Assembly (NCBI RefSeq): GCF_037893015.1
Contig: NC_133658.1
Coordinates: forward strand, 287,499,719 to 287,563,718
Direction of reading: 5' to 3'
From: Macrotis lagotis
Taxonomy: Eukaryota; Chordata; Mammalia; Peramelemorphia; Peramelidae
DNA length: 64,000 bases
The position numbers and the translations under genes were made by a program. The notes under the pieces are model-generated. The model was not told the DNA's origin, made no database searches, and saw only the letters and a list, made by a program, of their open reading frames with translations. Positions 1 to 27,500 of the stretch are shown in pieces (positions within the stretch are counted from its first letter, which is position 1; every line of letters begins with the position of its first letter).

Positions 1-13956
<13,956 letters not shown>

Positions 13957-15696
13957 AGGATGATGGTCAATCAGTGTTAACTTTCATATTCTTGGCATAG
14001 AATGGGAGGCATGAATGCAAGTGTAAAAGCTTTCGTATTTCCAGGTGTGAGTAGCTAGCTCTTGCCATGGAAATAGGACTGAGCTTCTTTTGACAAAGGA
14101 CTAAATGCAGAATGATATTTGGATCTGGCAGTGAAATGCCTCTGACCTTTCTCTTGACTCTTATCTTAACCTCTCCTTTCTTTCCTAGCAGTGTGTGCTA
14201 ACCCATGGGCCAGTTTGCATTCACAAGTATCTTTATTTTCTTCCTTCTTTCCCCAAATGGTTGCATCCTATAAACCTGTGCAATATGAGGCCAAATTTAA
14301 TCTTTGAATCTAACGCACACAACTTTCTGCTTTACTGAAGCTCAAGTAGCTTGCCCAGCTTTCAGTACAGACCAGTTAATTGGTGATGGTACAGGTAAGT
14401 CTGGTTTTGTTCCTTTCTAGGATGTAGTTCACAGAGCCAGTTGCCTTCAAGTGAAGGCTTAATGAGTGGAATTTTTTCTCTGCTTTCTGGTTCTGAAGTT
14501 CAGTACCCAAAGCAGTGGATTAAGCATTATTCACCCTTATGTTCTTTGGAGGCTCTGATAATGCTTCCTAGAAAACTTGGTGTGAACACATTCTTCTGCC
14601 ATTTCAAAGAACTGGAGCTGGAGCTGGAGCTGTGGGGTTTGGTGAAGCACCATCCCTCCTTCCCCTCTACCTCTTATTTATTTGGTGTTGGCTGAAAAGC
14701 TGGTACTCTTTTGACTACAACTAGGGGGTGCAGGTGATGAAACCCAAACTCTGGGGAGGGAAAGAATGAAATTTTACTTAAGGAACCCTTGTGGAAGAAG
14801 TAAGTCATGAACTGACTGAATTTTTTTCTTCTGTTTTCTCCATTTCTTTTCATGATTTCCCCCACTCCCCCTTGTTCATCTCACTCTCTAATACTGCACC
14901 AGAAATGATCAGAAGTTCCAAAGAAATCTCAATGTCATTTGTTTTGTAGCTTTGTGATCATCTTTTTCTTATGTCTGGCATAATTCCCTCTATATGGCTT
15001 AGACCCACAAAGCTACAACTTTTTTCCATAACTAACTCTAACATTGTGTATTAGGTACTTGGTTTGAAGGTAGGGTGGAACTGTTGAATTCTAAGTTTCA
15101 GTGATGACAGGCAGTTTTGAGAGAAAATGTGAAGTAACCAGTGCAGATCAACATAGGTCCCATTTGTGTGATCAGACCTGTGGACAGGGGATGATTGTGT
15201 ACTTCAGACAGCTGCCAGGGTAGAATGGCAGAAAACCCAGCTCTGCCAAAGCCTTGAGAATGTTAGAAAACTAAGAAATGCTTTAATTGGAACACTAGGT
15301 AAAAAATGAATACCAGAATTTCAAGTAATATTTTGAAGATTAGAGGATGATTCATGTGCCACAATTATAAAAAGAACAAAAGCATGGGGAAAGCCAGGAT
15401 AAGATGAAGATTCTTAAAACTTAATGGGCAAGGAAGTGTAGGAAACTCCATGCTTTTAAAATAATAAAAATAAGAGGAATAAGATTTAACCCTACTATCC
15501 CTTCCACATGCTAAGACAAGAGCAGGAAATGATTGAACTAGAATTGGCAAAATTAGTCTGGCTAGTAATATGGAGATTTCTAATATCTACACCTAATTCT
15601 GCTGAATATATCAACAAGATGAGATGTCAACATAAGGGATTTATGTTGTTGTCAGTGGTTTCCCCCTTCCTCTCTCACCCCTCAATGAGTTGATTT

Positions 15697-15742
15697 AGGC
15701 TTAGGAACTTCAGAGTAGTAGGCTTAGGAACTTCAGAGTAGT
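15697..15742 (+). repeat. 23-bp tandem duplication in the TSC1 3' UTR
   Basis: The unit starting AGGCTTAGGAACTTCAGAG occurs twice back to back (15697-15719, 15720-15742) with no difference. Confidence 0.9.
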
Positions 15743-16067
15743 AGACAAGCCCAATGTTTCATTTAGTTTGATCTTTTTGCTTGGAGAAGGAAAACCAACT
15801 TTTAATAAATTGTTCATTTTTAGGAGAGGAAACAAACCCAAAATGCTGTTTCTAACTGAAAAGTTATGGTAAACCTAGAAACTTTAAACATATCCCCCTG
15901 CAAAGTTGAAAAATACTAGGTACTCGAACCAAAACGCCATATGGCTAAAAAGTGAATTAAATAAGACCTTTGGAAGGAGTGGGGGGAAGATTTGTTTCTT
16001 TATATTCATATCTGGAGAGACTGTACAAATGATCATTTTTTAAAATGGAGGTAATCTAATTAATATA

Positions 16068-16240
16068 AGCATGGGACTAGGAGTCAGAACACAAATTCTA
16101 ATCCTAACTCTGCCACTAACTAAACTATAACAGTGGCTCAAATAACTTCCTCTTTCTGAGTGCCAGTTTAAAATAAAATGAGGGAGATTGGCTTAAAAAA
16201 CATACAAGGTCCCATTCAGGGCAGACATTCTGTCATTAAA
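16068..16240 (+). repeat. MIR in the TSC1 3' UTR
   Basis: 'GGGACTAGGAGTCAGAACAC', 'AACTCTGCCACTAACTAA', 'AATAACTTCCTCTTTCTGAG' and 'AAAATGAGGGAGATTGG' follow the MIR consensus order. Confidence 0.65.
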
Positions 16241-18881
16241 TAAAATTCTGCAGTGGGTAAAGAATAGATAGAAATTGGGCTAAAAAAAAGTCATTTTTAC
16301 ATTACATTTTGAAGAACTTAAAAGCTAGTAGTGCAATTCTTTAATTACATGGTTAAGCTAGAAAAGTCGGTGGAAGCACTGGATCACAGTCCAAAAATTT
16401 CTATAGGGGATGAGAAGGTTATAGAAGAGATACTCTCCATTCCTGAATTCCCTTGAAGTATATGAGTCAGAATTATTTGAACAAATAGTGCTGTAAGCAC
16501 AGGGTTTCCTAGACCAATATTAAATTAAGTAAATAATGAATCTCAGATTGAGTGAAGTCTTCTTACGAATCAAAGCATTATCCACAAACTAAATAGTAAA
16601 AATTAAGGAAGTATTAGGCCAAATGTGCAACCAGTTAGAAATGTTCTTGATCAGAGATCTACTAGATTACTACTGATTTTTGGCCCTTGGGGGAAAGACT
16701 TTGAACTCTACACTGGTGAGTCTAGTGCCTGTTAAGCTAATAGAATCAATTATCAAGGATAGTAACTAGAACATAAGTATAATCCCGAGGACCTTGGAGG
16801 GCAGGGTTGGAAGGGAAGGGAGGGAAATTATTATATGCTCAAATTTGAAAGTGAAATTTTAGACTTTTTCAGTGCCTTTGACAAAGGTCTTATCAGAAAG
16901 TTGAAAATTGAGTTACTCTTGAGTTAGGAGGAATGTTTGCCCATGGATAAGGAGCTTGCTTAGAGAGTGAACCAAAGTTTAAGGGATTATGGTCATTCTG
17001 TGGGTGGCATAATAACAGGATTCCTAGAAGCAATCATTTAACATTTTTAAATGATTTGTGGGTGACACTTGGTTTTTCTGGGAAGTAAAATACCAAGCTT
17101 GTGGGGATTAGCTTCAGGAAAATTTCGTGAGGTTTAAGTGGGAAAAAAGATAATAGATGAAATCATACTTTAAAAGCTGAACTGTTTACATCTAAGAAAG
17201 ATCTGAGAATCATTACCTCTTTCTTGAGGACAATATTGCTGTAACTTGAGAAGTCAGAAGAGTGGAAACAAACCTCACTAGGCAGGGAATTGAAAACAAA
17301 ATGCAAAATATTCAAACCATGACTCATCTACATATAAAATTTGATTTGCTTAACAAAGAAAAAATCAGACCAGTCAACAGGGCAACAAGAACAAGACAGT
17401 CAATGATGAAAAGTTTTGTGAGAACAGACAAAAATGAAAGATTGTCAAGAAAGGTTGAGTGGATGTGCTCAAAATTTATCAAATTTTGGAAGGAATTACT
17501 AATAGAAAAGGTGGCGTTTTTCACTAAATTTTGTTACACTAGAACTAGAGGGTACTCCTTTGGAAGCTAGAAAGATAATTTTATAAAAACTGAAGTATTT
17601 CTTGATAATGGTTAGCAAACTTTCTGAGCATGATAAGGTAATTTGGAGGTAAAAAATATAGATTCAAGAACAATTTATGCTAATTTGTGAAAAAAAATTG
17701 ATCCACAATAGATTATTAAGAGAAACAGGGGTGGGCATGGCCCTAGCCTTTTGAAGTTGTTTCAGCCTTTAGTTGTCACTATCAGACAGAATATTGGGCA
17801 GAGTGGATCATTCAACTGACCAAGCATGATATACTTTTTATAGTTGGAGAAATGAATGTTCTGGACAATTTAGCCTGTTGCATTCTTCTTTATGGTACGT
17901 ACTTTATGGTTGCCCCATAATGAGAGCTTGAGATTTTAGAAAACTGTGTGTGTGTCTGTGTATTTTTTTGTAAGGAGTTTTCTTAGTAGTCTCACTTGCA
18001 AATTAATTTCCCCTGTCTAAGCTTTTACCTTTAAGAACTTTGTCCAGCAGAAAGGGATGAGTTTATATAGAAGAGTTTGGCCCTAATTTGCTGCTCCGTG
18101 CCCTTGTCTTATATTTGACTCTAGAATCTATTGTCTAGCTGCTTGTATTTTTAATGAAAATATAATGGTTCAGTTTTCTTTAAAAAATCCTGCAATCTAT
18201 ATGTGCTAATCTGAAGGGTAAAGTGAACTCTAGTTTGTCCATAAAGCTAAGCTGGCACCACTGTGAATGGACAGTTGTGTCTACCTAACATGACTTTTTA
18301 CAACCCCTGAGATGAGTTAATGATGAAGAGAGGAAGCGAGTGTCTATCTTTGTCCCTTCTTACCCTATTGCTCAGTGGATGATAAATAAATGTAACTTTG
18401 CTACAAAAATTATCCTTGAGTAAACAGACTGGCTTACCTGCTAAGCTCTATCTCCTTTCAGAGTATACCTTTGGGAATTTTAAACCTGTAGGCTAAATCC
18501 AGGTGCCATGTTTGGAGAGGAGCGAGGGGGTGTTCTTTATAGTAGGATCATATGATGTTGACTCTGATGGGGGAAGCACCAGGTGTTTTACACTGGGAAG
18601 AATTGGGAATCACTTTTGGAAGACTTTGTTTTTTTATGGACCACGAAGATTATGGAGGAACAGATTTTTTTTTTGCTTAAGGACATAATCTAATTTTGTA
18701 AACCTCAACCACGGAACTTCAGAATAATAGTGTGAACTTGCAGTTTAAAGGGATCCTTTGACAGAGTGGCAACACTTCTTTTTTAACTGCGTTTAGTTCA
18801 ATTCTAAAAATGTCATCTTTTGTCAAAATGGTTCAATCCGTTCCCTGCCTCACGCTTGTAAGCATGTCAAAAACAATCCAC

Positions 18882-18887
18882 AATAAA
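18882..18887 (+). terminator. Proximal AATAAA polyadenylation signal, TSC1
   Basis: A canonical AATAAA in the distal 3' UTR, followed by ATAAAT. It could serve as an alternative signal about 135 bases before the main one. Confidence 0.4.
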
Positions 18888-19018
18888 TGCCATAAATATG
18901 AACTGCAAGGGAAAATGGTACAATCTTAGTGAATGAGAAATGGAATCAAAAGGTTTTGCTGTCCTTATTAGAATGTTCTAAAAATGTCAAGGCAGTTGCT
19001 TGTGTCTAACTGTGAACA

Positions 19019-19024
19019 AATAAA
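19019..19024 (+). terminator. Probable main AATAAA polyadenylation signal, TSC1
   Basis: AATAAA is followed about 15-25 bases later by a T/G-rich stretch (TTATTGTTTTGCAC), the usual arrangement for cleavage near 19040. It lies about 5.06 kb after the stop, as expected for TSC1. Confidence 0.65.
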
Positions 19025-19040
19025 AATTTATTGTTTTGCA

Positions 19041-20750
19041 CTACTTTCCTGGGTTAAACTGAGTTGGGGGACACAGGGTAGCCTTTGAGGACGTGAGGGC
19101 AAAGTTTTTAGTTTTTAAATAATAAAAAACAGGGTTTTAGTTCTCTTAACATAGAAAATCCTTATCAGCTTTAACTGCTTTAGCCAGTCTAGATATTTGA
19201 AAATTTGGCTAGGGTGGATTATGTTACCAAGTCTAGGGTTTGGGGTTTGCTTGCTAACACCTAATGCCTAGCCCAAGGTTTCACACATAAATATTAATAA
19301 GTGTTTCTTTTAACTGGACCTATAGTAGAGACATTGATATGTATTTGAATTGTACCTTCTGTTATGACCATAAAGGGATTAGATAAAAATGGATGACTTG
19401 GTGTAAATACTATCCGCAGTAGACAAACTAGCTGAATATGGTGAGGAATGTCATATTTATATTAAGCAGTTATGAACTCTTCAGAACTTACCTGGAATAC
19501 TTTTGGAAGAGGAACTATAGCTTGAGCTGTCAGTCCTCACTCATGCTCATAGGAATTTTTAGGTGAAATAAGGTGATATAAAACAGCAGCAATAGTAATG
19601 TGAAATAATATATAAATTCTTTGTCTTCTTTTGTCCTTATTTTGTTTAGAACCCAGTGGGTAGAGTCAGCACACTAGTGCTTAGAGAAATATTTGCAATA
19701 TTTGTGGCTTGTTATCCTAGGAAGAACTGGCCATCACTTTCAGAAGACTTAGGGGACCTCAAAATTTATGTAGGAATTAATGTTTTGATAAGGACAACTG
19801 AAAGTCTTTAAGTTTCCAAAGGAACTCTTTGTGACCACTTTGGACTTCTTTCTCTTAAGTAAATGAGTTGCTCATATGTCACTATGATGTTAACAATGGC
19901 ATCTTAAAATTTAAATTTTAGGCAAGACATGACAGTGACTCTTTGAACTCCGCATATTTTGCGTCTTAAAATAGTATCAGTTTAGGTACTTTTTTTCTAT
20001 ATCCTCTTCCACCTAATTCCCCACCCCTGCCTGACTCCCTCAGTGGTGGTCCTGTTCAAAATTAAAGCTTATATTTAAAAACAAAAATCAAGGATCCCCC
20101 CCCCCCTTTTTTAGACCCTAACTAACTAGAAGTTAGTTGGGATTCTTGTGGTTAGTTTAATAAAATTTATGCTAATTGGGCAAAGAATGACCTAGATTAT
20201 ATTAAAAAAAAGTCATGGCTTAATCATTTCTACTTTTCTGATGATAGGATAGCTTGATGTCCTTGGATGTTTTAGGATAAATTGAGGATACAGTAAGGGG
20301 AAAATCCCAATAAACCAAGCCAGATAGTTGGTGGAGCACTTTAATTCTTGAGTGTCTCCCCCGAGGAAGCAAGAGTACAGAAGCTAAGTCGCCCCCTGTA
20401 AAGGGAAAACCAACAGTCAGATTACCAGCAGGCCTTGATGCTAGTGACACACTTTAAAAAAATGTTGGACCACAAATGATTTTGAAACAGCATTAATCAG
20501 CTAATGTGACAAAATATTAGAAACCCTTCCAATTCAGTTACTAGTTTTACTCCAAAGAGCTAAAAGCACATTAAAAGGGCAGCATAACATACATATATTC
20601 CTGGAAAACATGAGAAGCAAAGCAACATCTTCATTTTTATAGGCATATAACCAAAGGCAGAGAGATTGTGACTTGACTAAAGGTACATAGTAGTCATGGT
20701 GTAGAGAACAGAACCCAGGTGGATCTGACTTAAGAATGTCAAGGAGGTGG
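19041..20750. other. Intergenic gap between convergent TSC1 and SPACA9
   Basis: About 1.7 kb between the two 3' ends. It holds unique AT-rich sequence, a short C-run near 20097-20106, and copy A (20435-20546) of a duplicated segment repeated at 24.6 kb. No gene seen. Confidence 0.65.
20435..20546 (+). repeat. Dispersed direct duplication, copy A
   Basis: 112 bases beginning TTGATGCTAGTGACACAC and ending CAGTTACTAGTT recur at 24624-24734 with only a handful of differences. Confidence 0.9.
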
Positions 20751-20756
20751 GGCAAA

Positions 20757-20762
20757 TTTATT
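20757..20762 (-). terminator. Candidate AATAAA polyadenylation signal, SPACA9
   Basis: TTTATT on the plus strand reads AATAAA on the minus strand, about 460 bases after the SPACA9 stop. It is the nearest clear signal; choice inferred from distance only. Confidence 0.4.
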
Positions 20763-20879
20763 CCCTCCTTGTTCATCCATATGAGAAGGGAGGAATTAAA
20801 CCAGATGAGGCAGCCCCCAAAGTAAAAGTTTTAGTTCCCCTCATTCTAAATACATACCCTTCATGCTTTTCCCTACAAT

Positions 20880-21002
20880 CTTTTCGTAGACAACTCCTCA
20901 ATTGAAGCCCAGAGTGACTTGTCCAAGGTCACACACAAAGCTGGAACTAAACTTGAGCCCCCTAAGTCTTAGTCCTGGGCTCCTTCCATTATACCACCTA
21001 TT
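20880..21002 (-). repeat. MIR, minus strand, in the SPACA9 3' UTR
   Basis: 'GAAGCCCAGAGTGACTTGTC', 'CAAGGTCACACACAAAGCTG' and 'CCATTATACCACC' are the reverse MIR landmarks. Confidence 0.65.
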
Positions 21003-21223
21003 CTAATTATTCCTCACCTAAATTGAAGCCCTTTAATGTTGGTATGTAACCTCATTATAGGCTGGAAAAAGAATGAAGGAAAAAGAAGAGGAATGGCATA
21101 TAGTACTGTGTGGTCCAGGCCATTTTCGAGTCAAGATATGGCAGAGACTGGGTTAGAGAGCAACAGAAGTGGAAAACCAAATTACCACCTCCAACTTAGC
21201 CATTTAAAAATGTTAGGCTTTTT

Positions 21224-21539
21224 TTAAAAGGTAGGCCCACCAGGTGGTTTCCAAGGAGGAATGAAAATTTTCTCTCTAGACTTATGTTTCTTAGGATCCC
21301 TGTTTATTTCTTGTCTAGCCAAAGTCTGTGTGTCAGTGGAGCAGCAGCTAACTTTGCTTCCTGTACTCTTTTCACCCGCCTGGTCACTCACATGTTGAAT
21401 TGCTTTGCGCGGTAATTTCTCAGAGTGGGCAATCCATTCTTTCATTAAGTCTAGTGTTATAGGGATAAGACTCACAACTCCTCCATAGTGATTCCTTGCT
21501 TCATCATAACTCAAGTGGTTGACCACATCATGTGGGTAT
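21224..21539 (-). CDS. SPACA9: SPACA9 last coding exon
   Basis: Acceptor CCCAACAG, then A + TAC CCA CAT: K-YPHDVVNHLSYDEARNHYGG, VVSLIPITLDLMKEWIAHSE and a variable tail to TAA at 21226-21224. The tail contains several Lys/Arg and a final proline-glycine motif shared with human (PPWRPPGGKL there). Confidence 0.94.
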
Positions 21540-24500
21540 CTGTTGGGTGGGAAAAAAAGGAGGATCTGTAAAGTATGAGTCAGTTATTTCTACTCAGTCC
21601 CTGATGCAGAGGGTTAGCTTAAGCTCCTGTTTACATTTGATATTGCTAATTAAATCACTCTATGCTTTGTAATTCATGCATGCTGGGTTAGAACCCTGCA
21701 TTTGGAACCAAGGGAAGGTTCCAGGGGTCCTACATTTACATTTCCAAAAAAATCATGTCTGAGAATATCAGTTACCTAGGGAAGGGAAAAAGAGGTATCC
21801 AGGCAGGAATGGACAGAGCCCATCCTTGGTTTTAGAACAGAAAAAGACTTGATAAATTTTCTCTGATTCCCTCATTTTATAACTGAAGAAAAAAGACCTA
21901 AGATGTTGTGACTTGACCAAGGTCACAGCATGAAGCTGCATCCACAACTTCCTTTATCTCTTAAATAGAATTGCTTTGTATCTACAACCTCATTCTCTCA
22001 CTGGACTGGGTTTAGGGGTGGTTGTTAAAGGGGACTAAGTTACCTAAACTTTTATCCAAACGACTTTGTCCAATTAGGGAAGGACTAGATCTATGTCAAA
22101 GAAGGCAGCTAGATAGCTCAGTGGATGGAGAGCTGGGCCTGGAGTTAGGAAGACTCATGTTCCCTAGTTCAAATCCCTACTTAGATTCTTGGTAGCTGTA
22201 TGTTATTTAACCCTGTTTGCCTCAGTTATTCATTTGTAAAATGAGCTGGAAAAAGGACGTGGCAATATCTTTTGTCAAGAAAACCCTAAATGGCATCACA
22301 AAGAGTTGGACACAATTGAAATGACCTAATACATTATATTTGATTCCCCAGTCCATTATCTAGATTCATATGTATTGCGGGGAGGGGGGGGAATGGGTGG
22401 AGACTAAGGGTGAAATAGTTTGAAGAAAAAAATGGTAGTATGCTATGTGCTGGGGGATGTATGACAGATATAGAGAGGCCCTTTGAGAGCTGACAATCTA
22501 TGGCACAAGGTAGGATTTGAGCTGAGGGGAAGAGGAAGAGGAAGTGCATTTCAAGCATAAGGAATAGCCCATGAAATAGAGGAAAAAAGTCAAGAGTCAG
22601 TGACAAGCAAGAAACATCCAGAAAGGTCAGTGTGGCATTCATGGAGGAGAGTGAAATGCAAGAAGACCTTAAAAGGTAGCAAGGTTGTAAAATGCTGAGT
22701 TTGGAGGTGATGGGGGCAGACCTGCATTATAGGAAAATCAATTTGGCAACTGCTTGGATTGGAGTAGGGAAAGACTTGAGGCAAGGAAACCAATTTAGAA
22801 AGCTACTGCAATAATCCAAGGAGAAAAGTGACTGAACTGTGATGATGACTGTGGGAATGGAGAGGAAATATATATTTTGAAGATATCAATAGCAGCATTT
22901 CTATAGCACTTTGTGTTTACATTTATTATCTCAGAGATACTTGGCAATAAAATCATTTGTGTGAGTTGAGTTACCCATGAGGAGTTAGTTGAAAGTTATG
23001 CTGAGGTAATGAGTTGCTTGGAGCCCCTCAACAGCAAAAGGAGAGTTTGAAGAAGGGAAGGTTTGAAGGCAAAAGTATTTTAGGGGGGGCAGCTAGGTGG
23101 CACAGTAGATAGAGCACCTGCCCTGGAATTCAAATGTGGCCTTAAGACACTTAATATTTAGCTGTGTGACCTTGGGCAAGTCATTTAATTAACCCTATTG
23201 CCTTGCAAAAACAACAACAAAAAAAGATGTTTGGGGCATGTTGAGTTCTAGAACTTAGTTTCAAGATGTCTAAAGAAGAACTGGTGATGGGAAATGAGGT
23301 TAGAACTGGCTGGATGTAGGAATCAGGAAATCAGTTGCATAGAGATGATAAATGGATCTGAGGGAGCTATTGAAATCATTGAGGAAAGAGACAAAGGCCC
23401 GGGACAGAACCTTAGAGGAATACCCTGGATTAGTAAAACCTAGATGAAGATCTAAGAAAGGAGTTCAGTCTCAAAATCAAATTAGTTTTGATTCAATTTA
23501 TTTTCAAACTTATGCTAGAGACAGCTCGCTTTGAGGAGAATGACTTTGGATTAAGAAATCTAAGGATAGCATTGCTTTTCTAAAGACTGGGACCTTTTGG
23601 AGTACTTCTATGGTGTTACTTCCCTAGGCTTTAGTTTCCTTTCCCCCTCAGAGTGGGGTTGGTTTTAGTGTACTTTGAGATTCCAGATTGTCCCTAAAAA
23701 GTTATTTAGGTAAATTCCACTATGCAAAACTATGGAAGAAATAAGAATGAAGGGTGATAGTTATGTGATTGTCCACCCCTAATGATACTAGGTATTTTTA
23801 TCCCTTTAGGGTTTGCAAAATGCTTGGCTCACTGTAACTTTGGGAGGCCAATATTAGAAGTATTAGCTTTACTTTTTTAGGGAAGGTAGCTAGGACTTGA
23901 TGAGTTTTAATTGACTACATAACTAATTATATCAGAGAAAAGCCTTGAATCTAGGAGTCTAATTAAGCCCAGCACTCAGGACAAAAGTATCATTGGATTG
24001 GTCAGAGTACATATTGTCTCTTCCACCCTTAGAAAGGAAGAAAAAACTAAAGCTAGCCCTGCAGGACTCTACAGAAAATCCTCCAAAGATCTCAGAGGTG
24101 GAAATGAGGAAGTACCTACTTTGCCCGCAGGCTGCTCAGGTCATTGCTTTGGCTGACGAGGACTTTGCATTTCTCCAAGATGTTGTTGGTAGTAGGGGTA
24201 CCAGGATGCAGGGACTCAAATTGTTGGCAGAGCTTGCTCAACTCGGTGCAGATTTTAATGAACATGCAAAGGATCCTATTGTCGGTGCTGTTGTTACAAT
24301 AGTGGTCCATGTAGTTCTGCACCTGCAGGATCACATGTGGGAATACCACATAGATCAGTGTTATTCCCACCCATTGCTACATTCCTCTCCACACCCATAC
24401 CCCAGCTGTAGCCACCTGAAAGAATCCAACTGGTATTTTTTCCAACCCAAACTTCTTCAGTTTGGAAGGTTCCAAACTTTGGAACCAATACTTTGGTTCA

Positions 24501-27500
24501 AACCCTTTTTTGTTTGACTGACTCAAATTTTGGTTCCAACCCTCTTATGGCATAATGGAAAGAACATTGCTTTTGGAATTAGAGGATTTGAATCCTCTAG
24601 ATCCTTGTATGCTTGAATCCTTTTTGATGCTAGTGACACACTTTAAAAAATGTTGGACCACAAATGATTTTGAAACAGCATTAATCTGCTAATGTGACAA
24701 AGTACTAGAAACCCTTCCAATTCAGTTACTAGTTAATAATAAATTAATAATAAATAATAAACCCTTCCAATTCAGTTACTAGTTAATAATAAAAGTCAAT
24801 AGACTTTTCTTGGTCTTAGTTTCCATATCTATAAAATAACAGGGTTGGGAAGGATTATCTCTTAAGTGTTTCTACCTCCAAATCCTATGAGATTATACCT
24901 CTATTGCCAGATGTTAATCAGTGAATGATTCTGCTTTAGATGAGAAGTTTTGTTTTATGTTATTTTTCTCAATTATATACAAAAGTAGTTTTCTACATTT
25001 ATTTTTTGCAAGCTTTTGAGTTCCACGTTTTTCTACCACCCTGCTTTCCTTCCTCTCTCCTCATGGCAGTGAACTATCTTGGGTTGTACATGCCTCTATC
25101 TCATGGCAGTGAACAATCTTGAGTTATACATGTAAAATCATGTTTAACTTATTTTCATATTAGTCATGTGGTGACAGAGGAGTTAGAACTAAGGGGGGGT
25201 AATCATGAGAAAAAAACAAGAAATTTTAAAAAGTGAAAAAGTAAAATGCTTTGCTCTGTCTTCAGACTCCATAGATTTTTTCTCTCTCTAAATGTGAATG
25301 GTATCGTCCATAGCAGATCAGTTGAGAGGATTTTTAAAAATATAGTCCTAATGGCTGATTTATATAATACTTCAAGGTTTGTATGAGGCTTAAAATGTAA
25401 TCTCAATTAATTCTCACAACAAGGATTGTTGTTGCATCTCCCTTCAGAGGTAGGTGCTATTATTTCCATTTTACAATTGAGAAAACTGAGGCTGAGATAT
25501 TAAATAATTTGCACATTCCCACACAGCTAATAAGGATCTGAAATAGTATTTGAACTTAGTTCTCTCCAATTCCTAGTCTAACCTTCCATCTGATATTCAC
25601 TTAGCCAATTCTAATATCCCACAGAAATAATTATTTGGGGCTAGAAATAAAGTACAAATTGTTGTTATTACATGAGTGCTATGGGAATTCTTCCAGCAGT
25701 TTGGCTACACTTTGAGAACCACTAGTTTAGGCCAACTTAGTGGTGGGGTGTTGAAGTTTAGCAAAAGTCCAGGGATTCATGGAATTGACAGTTATTATCC
25801 ACTTGAGGAAGCACTGTGGAGTTTATACTAGGGTATGGGGCTAGAGGCAGGCACCCTTTCTTTAATCTAGGCTCCAGTATTTAAATTTACACCACAAATC
25901 ATCTGGATTTTCAAACATTTTTTGTACTACCTGTCCAGCATTTGCAATCTGCTGTTCCAATATTTTCCAAGTGTTTAAAAGAAAGAACTATCATTTTGGT
26001 AATAAAAGCATTCTCTCTCTGAGGGGGGGAGGTACTAAGAACTCCAAACAATAGAGGTTTTGTATGTTTAAGATGGAATGGGGGTGAGTTTTCTTTTTTC
26101 CCTCTTTTCCTAGAAATTTAAGAATACTTTATAGTTACTGAACAGTAACATTGGATATCAATCTTCTCTTTGTCATAAAAAATTACTAAATTATAACCAT
26201 TAAGGTTTCAAGTAGGTGAACTCAGCAGCTTACTTGTAACTAAACTGAGATACAATTAAACCTTTATAAATACCTACTGTGGTCAGAGCGTAGTATTAGG
26301 CACCGCAGGGGAGCCACAATTAAGGGTAAGATACAGCATAACTTGGTAGGTGTGTTTTGCCACCTACACCAATGCAAAATAGAACATAAGTACAGAAGAG
26401 AAGTACAAGGATGGAAAGATTTTAGGCTTGGAAGTCAGAGAAAGTGTTCTCATAACTGGCTAAGCACTACACACTTTGAAGTTTAATCTGCATTTAACAA
26501 CATTTTTTTCCTATCAATTTCTCGTGGCTAGACAACAAAACAATAAATCAAACCCCGATTTCTGAGGTATAAATACTTAAACTGAACAATTAGCAATCAT
26601 CTAAACCATCAGAGCTGGCTCCAGCACTTCTCTGATTCTAAGGGACCCCCGAGTTTAAGCAGACAGGCTTGCTTCTATCACCATTCTAGAGTTACAAGAG
26701 TTTCTCCTACTCCTGCTCTTCTCTAGAGAGGGTAATGAGCTCAACCTCCCCTAAGCAATGATTATACTTGGCGCCTCAGTGTTTCTTGATGCAATTGCCT
26801 TTTGTTCCTAACTGGAAGCCCTCTCCCCACTCCAGATCATTCCTTTTGATTTCTTCTACAGAAAACAGTTATCTTCTGATTTTACTTTTTGAGGGGAATA
26901 TAACTTGGCACTGTCAACTCAATCTTAGTCTGCTCTAAGGATGCCTTGGGGCTGGGAGTATTAACACAAAGCAACTGCCAAACCTATAGCCAATGCTGTA
27001 CAGGTAAAAATTTAACACCAGGCTAGGGGTTAGGAGTGAGGTACACTTACTACACATTTTAAAATTTAATCATTGCCACTAAACAATCAATAAAACAATG
27101 AAGCAAATCCTGATTTGTAGCATTTGCCACTGAGGTGTAAATGCTCACACAGAAGATTTAACAATAGACTCTAGCCTGTTGAGACAGGTTCCAGCACATC
27201 CCAGCCTCTAAGAATGGGGGGGGGGTAGTCAGGGGAGAGAGGGAAGCTAAACCGGTCCCCTGTAACTACAGGAAAAGGTCGTTGGTATCCAGGTGTGTAT
27301 ATGTGTTAAGTAGGAAGAAACTTGTTTCCCAAGCACCTCATTTTGTTTAAGAAAGGCAAGGGTTGTCAAGTTGAAATAGAACCAAATGTTACTTAGCAAG
27401 AATACTCATAACTCATTTCCTATCTGAAATCTAGACCCTTGTGAAGGCTAAATCAGTTGGTTATAAGATTTATTGGATATTTACTGAGGATCCTAGACAG

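Larger units (their letters stand above)
13957..19040 (+). other. TSC1: TSC1 3' UTR, about 5 kb
   Basis: The non-coding exon continuation after the stop has no splice-like interruption and ends shortly after an AATAAA. Human TSC1 also has a roughly 5-kb 3' UTR, and the distance fits. It contains a degraded MIR (about 16068-16240), a 23-bp tandem duplication (15697-15742) and AT-rich stretches. The exact cleavage point is inferred, not seen. Confidence 0.8.

Noticed and set aside
23993-24517. 174-codon plus-strand open frame
   Set aside because: It overlaps SPACA9 exon 2 on the opposite strand, where the true protein match is clear.
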